This document shows, one piece after another, positions 45,744 to 54,840 of a DNA stretch of 64,000 nt; the stretch's first letter is position 1, and each line of letters starts with the position of its first letter. The notes beneath the pieces were generated by a model that made no database searches, had not been told where the DNA came from, and saw only the letters and a list, made by a program, of their open reading frames with translations. The stretch is from positions 3,007,001 to 3,071,000 of the forward strand of contig NZ_JAUCBZ010000015.1 of NCBI RefSeq assembly GCF_034676545.1, read 5' to 3'. The position numbers were made by a program, and so were the translations under genes. The DNA is from Pararhodobacter sp. (GTDB lineage: Bacteria > Pseudomonadota > Alphaproteobacteria > Rhodobacterales > Rhodobacteraceae).

Positions 45744-46340
45744 TCAGGGTTGTTGCGTCGGGGTGTCGGGGGCGGGATCCGGGTCTGGTGCCGACGCCCG
45801 ATAGGCTGCATCCAGGCGTGCAATCGCCTGATCGGTGATATCAAGGTTTTCCGACCACAGAACCATGATCTCGGGCCGCATCAGGCCAACGATGCCCTCT
45901 TCGGTCATCATTTGGTCCAGAACCGGCAACGCGGCGTCAAAAAAGGCTTGCACCGAGGCCTCGGCCTGACGCGCCAGATCGGCGCTGCGTTGGCTGCGCT
46001 CGGCGCGGATTTCGGTGACCCGGGCGTCAAAAGCCTCCGCCCTCAGGCGGAACTCCTCGGGTGGCAGGGTTTGGCGCAGGTCGGTCAACTCGCGCTCCTC
46101 GGCAATCAACTGATCGGCCAAAACCTCGTTTTCGGCGCTCAACTGGCGCTCTGCTTCGGCGTTTCGCGCCAGGATCTCTTGTCCCAACATCGTGCCTTGC
46201 AGCAGACGGTCCGCATCCAGAATACGAAAGGGCAGTTGCGGCACCGATTGCTGGGTCTGCGCGACGGCTGGCAAGGATGCAACAACGGGGACGCAAACCA
46301 GCGCCCCCGTTATCAGGATCGACCTTAGAGCCTGACGCAT
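45744..46340 (-). CDS. OmpH/Skp family periplasmic chaperone
   Basis: Skp-type chaperones carry unfolded outer-membrane proteins to BamA. The 198-residue product has a signal peptide (ALRSILITGALVCVPVVASLPAVAQ, about 2-26), a start motif FRILDADRLLQGTMLG, and a long helical hairpin rich in Glu, Arg and Gln (about 60-135). The acidic Pro-rich tail is of unknown use. Its ATG overlaps the bamA stop by one base. Context supports OmpH strongly even though sequence in this family is poorly conserved. Confidence 0.88.
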   Translation of the reverse strand: MRQALRSILITGALVCVPVVASLPAVAQTQQSVPQLPFRILDADRLLQGTMLGQEILARNAEAERQLSAENEVLADQLIAEERELTDLRQTLPPEEFRLRAEAFDARVTEIRAERSQRSADLARQAEASVQAFFDAALPVLDQMMTEEGIVGLMRPEIMVLWSENLDITDQAIARLDAAYRASAPDPDPAPDTPTQQP

Positions 46341-48709
46341 CAGAACCTGCTGGCCATCGTCAGATCAAAGCGGCGGACCCGGTCATAGCTTTCGACTTGC
46401 AACGGCGTCGCAAAGTTGAACCGCAGCGGGCCAAAGGGCGAACCCCAGTACACAGCCAAGCCAGCGGTTGCCCGAACGCTGCCCGAGTCGCCGACCACGT
46501 CCGCCGTTGCCGCGTCTACGTCCCAGAGCGAGCCAACATCGAGGAACAACCCCCCGTGGATATTGTACTCAGCCGGAAGCCCCAGCGGGAACTCCGCTTC
46601 AAAGCGGGCAACATAGTAGAAGTTGCCGCCAAGGCCGTTTCGCGCCCCATTGGCGCCATAGCCAACCGGACCCATGCCATAAGGCTCAAAGCCACGCATC
46701 TGCTCGCTCGACAGGTTGAAGCGCTCGGTAATGAGGCTTGGATCCGACGAGTGGAAGGCCGCACCGGCCTCGAATTCGGCGCGCAATGTCACGTCGCCAT
46801 TCAACACACGCTGCTGATAGCCCGCCATGAGGGTGCTGCGGGCCCAGCGGCGATCGCCACCAAGACCGGCGATGTCGGTGCCAAAGCGGAACACATAGCC
46901 GCGATCCGGGTCAGGGCCGTTTCGACGCGTGTCGAACGTATAGGTTGCCCCAATCGACGACGTCAGGTAGGTGCCGTGATCCATCAGCAACCGTGGCGAT
47001 ACCGAGAGAAGCGGCGTTGGCGCCTGAGTCACGTCAATCGCCGTGCGCGAAATCGAGTTGCGGACGCTCAACCGGCCATACTCACTGACCGGGAATGTCA
47101 GGGACGGACTGAACTGCAGCGACGAGGTTGCGAAACGCGTGCCGTCACCGGTGCTTCCGCTCGCAGAAGGCGTGGTTCGGCTCAAACCCACATCCAGCCC
47201 CAGCGCCAGATCCCGACCGAGCAACGCCGGCTCGACAAAGCTGAACGACAAGCTGCGCGCGTCGGATACCGTCGAAAGCTCGACCGACAGACGCTGGCCG
47301 CGCCCCATGAAGTTGGACTCGCTATAGTTGATGTTTCCACCCACCCCGCCAGTGCCATAGCTCAGACCAAAGCCCAATGATCCGGTCGTGGTTTCCTCGA
47401 CCTGGACATCGACCACGGCCTGCTCTGGGCTCGACCCGCCAACCGGGTTGACCTGAACATCCGAGAAATAGCCGGTCGCCCGAATCCGGGCCGCAGCCTC
47501 GCGAAGTTCGCGCGGGTTGAGAGGGTCACCCTCAGCCACCCGGAACTGACGGCGGATCACCTGGTCCTGGGTCGTGGCGTTGCCTTGAATGTCGATGCGC
47601 TCGATAAAGACCCGATCACCACGGACAAGCGCAAACACCACGTCAATCATGCCGGTGCGTTCATTGCGCGTCAGACGCGGCTCTGCGCGGACAAACCGCT
47701 GGCCCGATTCGTAGCCAACGCGTTCAACTTGTTGGATGAGCGATTCCAGGATCGTCGGCGTGAACAGATCGCCGGTCCGATCCGTCATCGAGGCTTGATA
47801 GGCTGCCGGATCAATCCCCGAAATCTCGGAGACCACCGTGACCGCACCCAGACGGTATTGCTGCCCCTCGCGAATCGTGAAGGTCACATAGGCGCCGTCC
47901 CGCTCGCGCGACAACTCGGTCACGCCGGACAGGACTTGAACGTCCAGAAAGCCGCGCGACAGATAGAAATCCTGCAACGCCTGACGGTCACGAGCGACAC
48001 GCTGCTCGTTGAAGTTATCCGACTGGAACAAGACGCTCAGACGCCCGGCCTGCGTTGACTCGAGTGCGTCGCGCAAACGACGCTCGGAAAAGCTGCGGTT
48101 GCCGACAAACGAGATCCGCTCGACCTGAACGACGGCACCTTCGGCGATCTGATAGACCACGTCGACACGGCCACCGGTACGCTCGATCAACTGCGGCGTC
48201 ACGCTGGCCGACAGACGGCCACGTTGGGCGTAGAGCTCGGCAATGGTATTGGCATCGGCTTCAACCTGCGCCGGTGAATAGACCCCACCGGCACGCGACT
48301 GAAGCACTTCGCGGATGTCGTCATCATTGATTCGGCGGTTCCCCTCGATGCTCAACCGATTGATCAGCGGGTATTCCTGCACGCTGATCACCAGTCGGTT
48401 GCCGCTGGGTGCGAAATCGACCGTGCGGAAAAAGCCCGTCCCCGCGACTCGCTGATAGGCTGCGTTCAACTCACCGGCTGATATGCTGCGATTGCGAGCG
48501 ATTCTTGCGAATCCCGCGATCGTGTCATCATCAATCAGCTGGTTTCCCTCAACGACGATGGTTGCAAAGCGATAGGTCTGCGCCATCGCTCCACTCGAAA
48601 AACCAACGGAAATCGCTGATATGAAAAGGAAAGTCGCTGCATATCCTTTCGCCGAGCGCGCTGCCCGCGAAAGATAATGTGCAGGACGGTTCGCGACATC
48701 TACGCGCAT
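46340..48709 (-). CDS. bamA: Outer-membrane protein assembly factor BamA
   Basis: BamA inserts beta-barrel proteins into the outer membrane. The 789-residue product has a signal region (about residues 18-45), five POTRA repeats (about 45-400; e.g. FATIVVEGNQLIDDDTI, VERISFVGNRSFSERRLRDAL, IERIDIQGNATTQDQVIRRQF), and a C-terminal barrel ending in Phe (FDLTMASRF). GYVFRFGTDIAGLGGDRR and PFGPLRFNFATPL are barrel motifs. I start at ATG 48709; the upstream frame to 48811 is poor. It lies between the 56-residue ORF and ompH. Confidence 0.96.
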   Translation of the reverse strand: MRVDVANRPAHYLSRAARSAKGYAATFLFISAISVGFSSGAMAQTYRFATIVVEGNQLIDDDTIAGFARIARNRSISAGELNAAYQRVAGTGFFRTVDFAPSGNRLVISVQEYPLINRLSIEGNRRINDDDIREVLQSRAGGVYSPAQVEADANTIAELYAQRGRLSASVTPQLIERTGGRVDVVYQIAEGAVVQVERISFVGNRSFSERRLRDALESTQAGRLSVLFQSDNFNEQRVARDRQALQDFYLSRGFLDVQVLSGVTELSRERDGAYVTFTIREGQQYRLGAVTVVSEISGIDPAAYQASMTDRTGDLFTPTILESLIQQVERVGYESGQRFVRAEPRLTRNERTGMIDVVFALVRGDRVFIERIDIQGNATTQDQVIRRQFRVAEGDPLNPRELREAAARIRATGYFSDVQVNPVGGSSPEQAVVDVQVEETTTGSLGFGLSYGTGGVGGNINYSESNFMGRGQRLSVELSTVSDARSLSFSFVEPALLGRDLALGLDVGLSRTTPSASGSTGDGTRFATSSLQFSPSLTFPVSEYGRLSVRNSISRTAIDVTQAPTPLLSVSPRLLMDHGTYLTSSIGATYTFDTRRNGPDPDRGYVFRFGTDIAGLGGDRRWARSTLMAGYQQRVLNGDVTLRAEFEAGAAFHSSDPSLITERFNLSSEQMRGFEPYGMGPVGYGANGARNGLGGNFYYVARFEAEFPLGLPAEYNIHGGLFLDVGSLWDVDAATADVVGDSGSVRATAGLAVYWGSPFGPLRFNFATPLQVESYDRVRRFDLTMASRF

Positions 48710-48873
48710 CCCCAAGCCCCATGTGTTACCGCACTTATTTTCATTCTGAGTATCGGTGCCAGCCCGGAATGTCAAAAGATTGCGTGCCTTGCGTGGCACA
48801 TTAGGCAACATGTGGTGTTTCGATGCATCGCGTTTTGGGATTCAGGCGGGAATCCGCCGTGCCATTGCCGAAA

Positions 48874-49044
48874 TCAAAGTCCGAAACCCGGATCATGGAG
48901 TGGCGCCGAATCCACGGGCAGCAATCCGACGAATTCACTGGCGATCACCAAACCTGTCAGAATTGCCAGCGTGAACCACAGCTTGTCCGACGACAAAAAA
49001 TAAATCGTGCGCAATCCGTGCACTGATGGAAAGATGTGTTGCAT
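48874..49044 (-). CDS. Small single-pass membrane protein (56 residues)
   Basis: A 56-residue frame from ATG 49044 to TGA 48874. GGAGCGG lies about six bases before the ATG. The middle is one hydrophobic segment (about residues 22-42, KLWFTLAILTGLVIASEFVGLL), preceded by a basic/aromatic part (HGLRTIYFLSSD) and followed by a short acidic Pro-rich end. Its place between rseP and bamA on the same strand, in the envelope cluster, suggests it is expressed with them. No known family comes to mind. It is short, so translation should be confirmed. Confidence 0.55.
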   Translation of the reverse strand: MQHIFPSVHGLRTIYFLSSDKLWFTLAILTGLVIASEFVGLLPVDSAPLHDPGFGL

Positions 49045-49161
49045 GACGCCGCTCCGCCTTCTTGGGTGCTAACCCGTAGTCTGGCGTCTGAACGTGGCGT
49101 GAATGCGGCAGGTTGCGGGCCGCGATCGGGCGTTTTCAGAGAATTCGCCCGACCTCACCCC

Positions 49162-50487
49162 TCAGCACAGCAAATCATTGCCCAAGGCGAACAGCATCAA
49201 CGCGCCCAACAGCACCAGGCCGGTGGTCATCAAGGCACCCATGACACGGTCGCTGGGCGGCTTGCCGACCAGCGCCTCATAGGCGTGAAACACCAGATGC
49301 CCGCCGTCCAGAATCGGGATCGGGAACAGGTTGAGCAAGCCGACGGCGGTCGAGAGCACGGCGATGAACCAGATGAACGACGCGACCCCGTCCGAGGCCA
49401 TCGCGGCCGATGTCGTGGCAATACCCACCGGACCGGACAGGTTGCAGGTGCTGATCGCGCCCGTCACCATATGATACAAACCCGAAATCGAACGGCTCAC
49501 GATATTGCCGATCTCATTGACGGCGGCTGGCACGGCCTCGGTGATGGACACGCCGCGCACCGGGTGATCAAAGAATGTTCCGCTTTGCAGACCGATCAAC
49601 CAGCGCGTCTCGAACCCGCCATCGGGCAGCGGCAGATCGGTGCGGCGCGGCGTCAGGCTGACCTCCAGCTCGGACCCGTCGCGCCACAAGCGCAGCGCCA
49701 CCGCCTCGCCATTCGCCGCATCAACCAAAGGTGGCAACTGTCGGAACGCATAGACCGGCTCGCCGTTGACCGACAGGACCACATCACCGGTCTCCATTCC
49801 CGCGTCGCGCGCTGCCGATTGCAGCGCAATCCCCATCGCCCGCGCCGGTATCGGGTGCGGTCCGGTAACATCCATCGTTTGTCCAGCGCGTTCAACGGTA
49901 TAGGTCACGCTGGGCGATGGCTCCAACCCGTCCGCCAAGCGATAATAATCCGCCAGATCCGCAACCGGCTGGCCGTTGACACGGGTGATCAGATCGCCCT
50001 CGATCAGGTCCATGGTCCCGGGCATGGCATGGATCGCGCCGACGCGCGGCGCGTCATCGGGCACGCCCTGAACCATCATGAACCCCGCGAACACGATGAT
50101 CGAGAAGATGAAATTGAAGGCCGGTCCGGCAAAAATCGTCGCGGCGCGTGCCCAGAGCGGGGCGCCGTGCATGGTGTGGCGGCGCTGCTGGGCGTCAAGA
50201 TCCGACATCACCGCGTCATCCGCCGCCGATGACGCGGCATTCGCATCGCCCAGAAATTTCACATAACCGCCGAACGGCAAGGCCGCGACCTGCCATTTGG
50301 TGCCACGCCGATCGACCCGGCTGAACAGCACCGGGCCAAACCCCAGCGAGAACACCTCGGCATGGATGCCCGACCAGCGCCCGACGATATAGTGTCCGTA
50401 TTCATGGACCGTCACGATGATCGACAGCGCCACGACAAAGGCCGCGAGGGTGAAGAACAGATTGCCGAATTCGGGCAGAAACCCCAT
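49162..50487 (-). CDS. rseP: Site-2 protease RseP (M50 metalloprotease)
   Basis: RseP cleaves membrane-bound anti-sigma factors and signal-peptide remnants. The 441-residue product has the zinc motif VTVHEYGHYIVGR near residue 25, four membrane segments, two PDZ-like repeats (about 120-200 and 205-290; e.g. LIEGDLITRVNGQPV and METGDVVLSVNGEPV), and the second metal motif NLFPIPILDGGHLVF near 385. AAGG precedes ATG 50487; I reject the 21 residues encoded upstream. It follows dxr by 19 bp. Confidence 0.95.
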   Translation of the reverse strand: MGFLPEFGNLFFTLAAFVVALSIIVTVHEYGHYIVGRWSGIHAEVFSLGFGPVLFSRVDRRGTKWQVAALPFGGYVKFLGDANAASSAADDAVMSDLDAQQRRHTMHGAPLWARAATIFAGPAFNFIFSIIVFAGFMMVQGVPDDAPRVGAIHAMPGTMDLIEGDLITRVNGQPVADLADYYRLADGLEPSPSVTYTVERAGQTMDVTGPHPIPARAMGIALQSAARDAGMETGDVVLSVNGEPVYAFRQLPPLVDAANGEAVALRLWRDGSELEVSLTPRRTDLPLPDGGFETRWLIGLQSGTFFDHPVRGVSITEAVPAAVNEIGNIVSRSISGLYHMVTGAISTCNLSGPVGIATTSAAMASDGVASFIWFIAVLSTAVGLLNLFPIPILDGGHLVFHAYEALVGKPPSDRVMGALMTTGLVLLGALMLFALGNDLLC

Positions 50488-50506
50488 AACCGATACCTTC
50501 TTTTCG

Positions 50507-51685
50507 TCAGGCGGCGCCGCGGCACCGTGAATTTGCAACCTCGCCGGCAAGCTGGCGCGCCTCGGTATCCATGGCCAGAACCTCGGCCAAGGACCCCGGA
50601 GACCGCGTCAGCGATGCGCGCGAGGCAAAGCGCGAGAGCGTTTCCTCGACGACCGGCGCCATGTCGGTAAAGCCGATCTTTCTGGCAATAAAATGGTCAA
50701 GCGCGATTTCTTTTGCCGCGTTGAACACTGCCCCCGCCGCGCCGCCGGTGCGCATGACCACATCGGCCAGCGCCAGCGCCGGAAAACGCGCCAGATCAGG
50801 CGCCGCGAAATCCAGCCGCCCCAGTTTCGCCAGATCGAGCCGCGCAACCGGCAGATCGGCGCGCGCGGGCCAGTTCAGCGCATAGCCAATCGGGTGGCGC
50901 ATGTCGGGAGCACCCAGATGCCCCATCACCGCCCCATCCGCAAAGGCAACCAGCGCATGAACCGCCGATTGCGGGTGGATCAGGACCTTGATCTTTTCAG
51001 CCGGAAGGCCGAAGAATTCATGCGCCTCAATCACTTCCATCGCTTTGTTGAACATCGAGGCGCTGTCGATGGTGATCCGCTGACCCATGTCCCAATTCGG
51101 ATGCTTGCCCGCGTCATCCGGCGTGGCGCGCGCCAAATCCGCCAGCGGCCAGTCGCGCAACCCCCCGCCCGAGGCGGTCAGGGTCACGGTTTCAACCGCC
51201 GCGATATCCTCACCGACCAGCGCCTGAAACACAGCGGAATGCTCGGAATCCACCGGCAGGATCGTGGCACCATGCCGCGCGGCCTCGGCCAGCAACAGAC
51301 GTCCCGCCGTCACCAGGCTCTCTTTGTTGGCCAGCGCCACGGTTGTGCCCTGCGACAAGGCGGCGAACCCCGGCGCCAGCCCGGCCGCGCCGACAATCGC
51401 CGACATGATCCAGTCCGCCGGGCGCAATCCGGCCTCGGCCACGGCCTCGCACCCGGCGGCAACCTCGATCCCGGTGCCCGCCAAGGCGGCTTGCAGATCG
51501 GCCAGACAGTCGTCAAACGCCGTCACCGCAATCTCGGCGCGATGCGCGATCGCGGCTTGCGCCAAGCGCGAGACGTTGCGCCCCCCGGTCAGCGCCACAA
51601 CCTGAATGTCGTCGCGGCGCGCCAGCAGATCCAATGTGCTTTGACCGACCGACCCGGTCGCCCCAAAAACCGAAACCCGCCGCAT
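50507..51685 (-). CDS. dxr: 1-deoxy-D-xylulose-5-phosphate reductoisomerase
   Basis: Dxr is the first committed step of the MEP isoprenoid pathway and supplies the precursor for the undecaprenyl carrier made by UppS. The 392-residue product has the NADPH motif FGATGSVGQSTLDLL (8-22), ALANKESLVTAG with the metal-site Glu near 125, LPVDSEHSAVFQAL near 144-157, SGGGLRD near 173 and MGQRITIDSASMFNKAMEVIEAHEFF near 198-223. The ATG overlaps the cdsA stop by one base. Confidence 0.97.
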   Translation of the reverse strand: MRRVSVFGATGSVGQSTLDLLARRDDIQVVALTGGRNVSRLAQAAIAHRAEIAVTAFDDCLADLQAALAGTGIEVAAGCEAVAEAGLRPADWIMSAIVGAAGLAPGFAALSQGTTVALANKESLVTAGRLLLAEAARHGATILPVDSEHSAVFQALVGEDIAAVETVTLTASGGGLRDWPLADLARATPDDAGKHPNWDMGQRITIDSASMFNKAMEVIEAHEFFGLPAEKIKVLIHPQSAVHALVAFADGAVMGHLGAPDMRHPIGYALNWPARADLPVARLDLAKLGRLDFAAPDLARFPALALADVVMRTGGAAGAVFNAAKEIALDHFIARKIGFTDMAPVVEETLSRFASRASLTRSPGSLAEVLAMDTEARQLAGEVANSRCRGAA

Positions 51686-52479
51686 CAGCCCGCCAATCCG
51701 CTGAACGCGCCCAGCATCGCCAGGATCAGCGCCAGCGAGGCCACGGCGATCAGCGCGTCAAACCGATCCAGCACGCCGCCGTGACCGGGGATCAGGTTCG
51801 AGCTGTCCTTGACGCCCATGCGCCGCTTGATGAAGCTTTCCGCGATATCCCCCAACTGCCCCGCCAGTGCCAGCAGCGCGGAAACCGGGACAACGACCCA
51901 GGACAGATCCATGAGGACCGCGAAGGTCACCCCGACCAGCGCCGCGCAAATCCAGCCTGCGACGGTGCCGGACCAGGTTTTCTTGGGGCTGATCCGGGGC
52001 CAGAATTTCGGCCCGCCCAGAATGCGGCCGGCGAAATAGCCCGCCACATCCGAGGCAATCACAATGCCGACCAGCCACAGCACGAACCCCAGCCCGAAGG
52101 CGTCGCGCAGCACGATCAGCCCGTGTCCGGCGAACAGGATCATCAGCAGATAAGCACCGAAAATCCCTTTGTCGCGGGTCAGACGCATCGACAGGACGAC
52201 AGCCCCCAGCGCCAGTCCGGCCAATGACAACCAGCCGCCCAGCGTGAAGGACAACACGCCCACCAGGATCGCCGTGGACACGCCATGCGCCTCGGCGCGG
52301 CCCTGCGGCGCGTCGGGTTGCATCATGGCGTAAAGCTCCCAGGCCATCAGGCCGGACAGGGCAATTGCCAGCGCGGCAAACACCACGCCGCCCCACCAGA
52401 TCGCAAACGCCCCGACCGCGACCATGACAATCGCCGACAGAACCCGCGCCTTCAGATCCGAGAAATTCGCACTTGCCAC
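51685..52479 (-). CDS. cdsA: Phosphatidate cytidylyltransferase
   Basis: CdsA makes CDP-diacylglycerol, the branch point of phospholipid synthesis. The 264-residue integral membrane protein shows about seven hydrophobic segments and the family signature near the C-terminus, SPKKTWSGTVAG (about 143-155), then DSSNLIPGHGGVLDRFDAL (about 221-239). It starts at GTG 52479, two bases after the uppS stop, and overlaps dxr by one base. Confidence 0.95.
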   Translation of the reverse strand: MASANFSDLKARVLSAIVMVAVGAFAIWWGGVVFAALAIALSGLMAWELYAMMQPDAPQGRAEAHGVSTAILVGVLSFTLGGWLSLAGLALGAVVLSMRLTRDKGIFGAYLLMILFAGHGLIVLRDAFGLGFVLWLVGIVIASDVAGYFAGRILGGPKFWPRISPKKTWSGTVAGWICAALVGVTFAVLMDLSWVVVPVSALLALAGQLGDIAESFIKRRMGVKDSSNLIPGHGGVLDRFDALIAVASLALILAMLGAFSGLAG

Positions 52480-52481
52480 GC

Positions 52482-53192
52482 TCAGACCCCGCCAAACCGC
52501 CGGTCACGATCTCCGAACCGGCTCAGGATTTCGGCCAGAACTTCGGGTGTGAAGTCGGGCCACAGAACCGGGGTGAATTCGAATTCGGCATACGCCGCTT
52601 GCCAGAGCAGAAAATTGGACACCCGCGTCTCGCCAGAGGTGCGGATCACCAGATCAGGGTCGGGCAGATCGGCACTGTCCAAAGCCGCGTCCACCGTGCC
52701 CTCGGTGATGTCGCCGGGCGACAACTCCCCGGCGGCGACCCGCTCGGCAATGCGGCGCGTGGCGCGCATCAGCTCGTCGCGGCCACCGTAATTGATCGCC
52801 ACCGTCAGGTTCAACCGGCTGTTGCCCGCGGTCTGCGCCTCGATCCACGCCATCAGGTCTTGCAGCTTTTGGTCCAGCCGGGCGCGATCGCCGACAAACC
52901 GCATCCGCACCCCCTCGGCTGACAGCGCCTTCGCCTCGCGCTGGATATAGCGCGCAAACAGCCCCATGATGCCCAGAACTTCTTCGGTCGAGCGCTTCCA
53001 GTTCTCGGTCGAAAACGCGTAGATCGTCAGGTATTCAATACCAAGATCGGGCGCCGCACGGACCACTTCCTTGACCCGTTCGGCACCCTTGCGATGCCCG
53101 ACCAGCCGCGGCCAGCCCTTGCTCGTCGCCCAGCGACCATTGCCGTCCATGATGATCGCCACATGTCGAGGCGTGCCGGGCGCACTGGCCAT
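52482..53192 (-). CDS. uppS: Undecaprenyl diphosphate synthase (isoprenyl transferase)
   Basis: UppS builds the C55 lipid carrier for peptidoglycan and O-antigen. The 236-residue product has HVAIIMDGNGRWA with the metal-binding Asp near 15, HRKGAERVKEVV, YLTIYAFSTENWKRS, NLTVAINYGGRDEL and DLVIRTSGETRVSNFLLWQ near 185. I start at ATG 53192; residues to 53234 do not belong. It is followed by cdsA after two bases. Confidence 0.97.
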   Translation of the reverse strand: MASAPGTPRHVAIIMDGNGRWATSKGWPRLVGHRKGAERVKEVVRAAPDLGIEYLTIYAFSTENWKRSTEEVLGIMGLFARYIQREAKALSAEGVRMRFVGDRARLDQKLQDLMAWIEAQTAGNSRLNLTVAINYGGRDELMRATRRIAERVAAGELSPGDITEGTVDAALDSADLPDPDLVIRTSGETRVSNFLLWQAAYAEFEFTPVLWPDFTPEVLAEILSRFGDRDRRFGGV

Positions 53193-53243
53193 GGGAACTC
53201 CGTTCACAAAATATCCACCGATGTCCGCCCGCAAAATGACGGG

Positions 53244-53807
53244 TCAGACCTGCATGATCTCGGCTTGCTTCTCTTCCAAGGTCTTGTCAATTTTCGCAAT
53301 ATGCGCGTTGGTCAGCTCCTGCACCTCGGATTCCCAGAATTTCTGGTCATCCTCGGACATGCCCGCCGCTTTGGCCTTTTTGATCTGGTCCATGCCATCG
53401 CGGCGCACGTTGCGCACGGCAACCCGCGCGTTTTCGGCATAGCCGCCCGCCACTTTGGTCAATTCGCGGCGGCGTTCCTCGTTCAGCTCGGGAATCGGCA
53501 GCATGATGATCGTGCCATTCAGCTGCGGGTTGATCCCCAGCCCGGAATCGCGGATCGCTTTTTCGACCTTCTGCACCATCGACTTGTCCCAGACGTTGAT
53601 CGTCACCATGCGGGACTCGGGCACGTTGATGGTGCCCACCTGATTGATCGGGGTCAGCTGGCCGTAGGATTCGACCATGATCGGCTCCAGCATCGACCCC
53701 GAGGCGCGTCCGGTCCGCAAACTTGCCAATTCCGTCCGCAGCGCAGTAATGGCCCCGTCCATGCGGCGGCTCAGATCGTCACTGTCAATTTCGATTTCGT
53801 CAGACAT
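53244..53807 (-). CDS. frr: Ribosome recycling factor
   Basis: Frr splits the post-termination ribosome with EF-G. The 187-residue length and the tRNA-like layout fit: RRMDGAITALRTELASLRTGRAS near 12-35, VNVPE-like TINVPESRMVTINVWDKSM near 63-82, IRDSGLGINPQLNGTIIMLPIPELNEERRRELTK near 86-120, and ARVAVRNVRRDGMDQIKKAK near 130-150. I start at ATG 53807. It follows pyrH after a terminator and leads into uppS. Confidence 0.97.
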   Translation of the reverse strand: MSDEIEIDSDDLSRRMDGAITALRTELASLRTGRASGSMLEPIMVESYGQLTPINQVGTINVPESRMVTINVWDKSMVQKVEKAIRDSGLGINPQLNGTIIMLPIPELNEERRRELTKVAGGYAENARVAVRNVRRDGMDQIKKAKAAGMSEDDQKFWESEVQELTNAHIAKIDKTLEEKQAEIMQV

Positions 53808-53910
53808 GGCTGTTCTCTTTGTCTCGTTCTCGGCCTCGCCCATCTGGCGGCGGCACAGGATATTCGCCCGCATCAGGCTCTGTTGAAAAGGGGTCTAAAC
53901 CGTAGGGCGT

Positions 53911-53941
53911 AAAAAAGAAACACCCAAGCGTGTGCGCTTGG
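53911..53941 (-). terminator. Rho-independent terminator after pyrH
   Basis: A 7-bp stem (CCAAGCG 53924-53930 with CGCTTGG 53935-53941, loop TGTG) is followed on the minus strand by a T-rich run (complement of AAAAAAGAAA at 53911-53920). It begins 35 bp after the pyrH stop, so frr and the genes below it may rely on readthrough or their own promoter. Confidence 0.85.
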
Positions 53942-53975
53942 CGCGAAGACGCCGGTTGGCCAACGGCGGATTCCG

Positions 53976-54701
53976 TCAGTCCGAAACGCGGGTATAGGTG
54001 CCCTCGCCGCGCAAAATGCCCTGAAACCCGCCCGGCTCATCCAATGAGAACACGATGATCGGCAGATCGTTGTCGCGTGCCAGAGCAATCGCGCTGGCGT
54101 CCATCACATTCAGATGTTTGGCCAGAACCTCATCATAGCTCACATGATCATAGCGCACCGCATCGGCGTGTTTGACCGGGTCCTTGTCGTAGACGCCATC
54201 CACCTTGGTGCCCTTGAAAATCGCCTCGCAGGCCATTTCCGAGGCGCGCAGCGTCGCCGCCGTATCCGTGGTGAAATACGGGTTGCCGGTGCCCGCGGCA
54301 AAAATGCACACGCGCTTTTTCTCAAGGTGGCGCACGGCACGACGACGGATATAGGGCTCGCAGACCTGATCCATCGGAATCGCCGAGATGACGCGGGTGT
54401 GGATGCCCAGTTCTTCCAGCGCCGACTGCATGGCCAGCGCGTTCATCACCGTCGCCAACATGCCCATGTAATCGGCGGTCGTGCGCTCCATCCCCTGCGC
54501 GCTGCCCTGCAAGCCGCGAAAGATATTGCCGCCGCCGATCACCATGCAGATCTCGACGCCCAGATCATGCACCGATTTCACTTCGCGTGCGATGCGTTGC
54601 ACGGTTGGCGGATGCAGCCCGTATCCCTGATCGCCCATCAGGGCCTCACCGGAAATCTTGAGCATGACGCGGTTATAGGTGACGGGGGTAAGGTCGGTCA
54701 T
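53976..54701 (-). CDS. pyrH: UMP kinase
   Basis: PyrH phosphorylates UMP to UDP. The 241-residue product has the amino-acid-kinase start VMLKISGEALMGDQGYG (about 12-28), VIGGGNIFRG near 55, RTTADYMGMLATVMNALA near 72-90, FAAGTGNPYFTTDTAA near 136-150 and VDGVYDKDPVKH near 165. I start at ATG 54701. It is the first gene of the envelope cluster on the minus strand and is divergent from miaA. Confidence 0.97.
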   Translation of the reverse strand: MTDLTPVTYNRVMLKISGEALMGDQGYGLHPPTVQRIAREVKSVHDLGVEICMVIGGGNIFRGLQGSAQGMERTTADYMGMLATVMNALAMQSALEELGIHTRVISAIPMDQVCEPYIRRRAVRHLEKKRVCIFAAGTGNPYFTTDTAATLRASEMACEAIFKGTKVDGVYDKDPVKHADAVRYDHVSYDEVLAKHLNVMDASAIALARDNDLPIIVFSLDEPGGFQGILRGEGTYTRVSD

Positions 54702-54840
54702 TGGGGCCTTTCCTTGCCATGCGCCATCACCGGGCGGGCCGGGCGTGCAGCAGCAAACGGAGGGTGGTTTCAATCCGGCGCAAAATGTCGGAAAACCGCC
54801 CCGAGTTCAACGTCAATATCACCCGGATCGCGCTTAAGTC

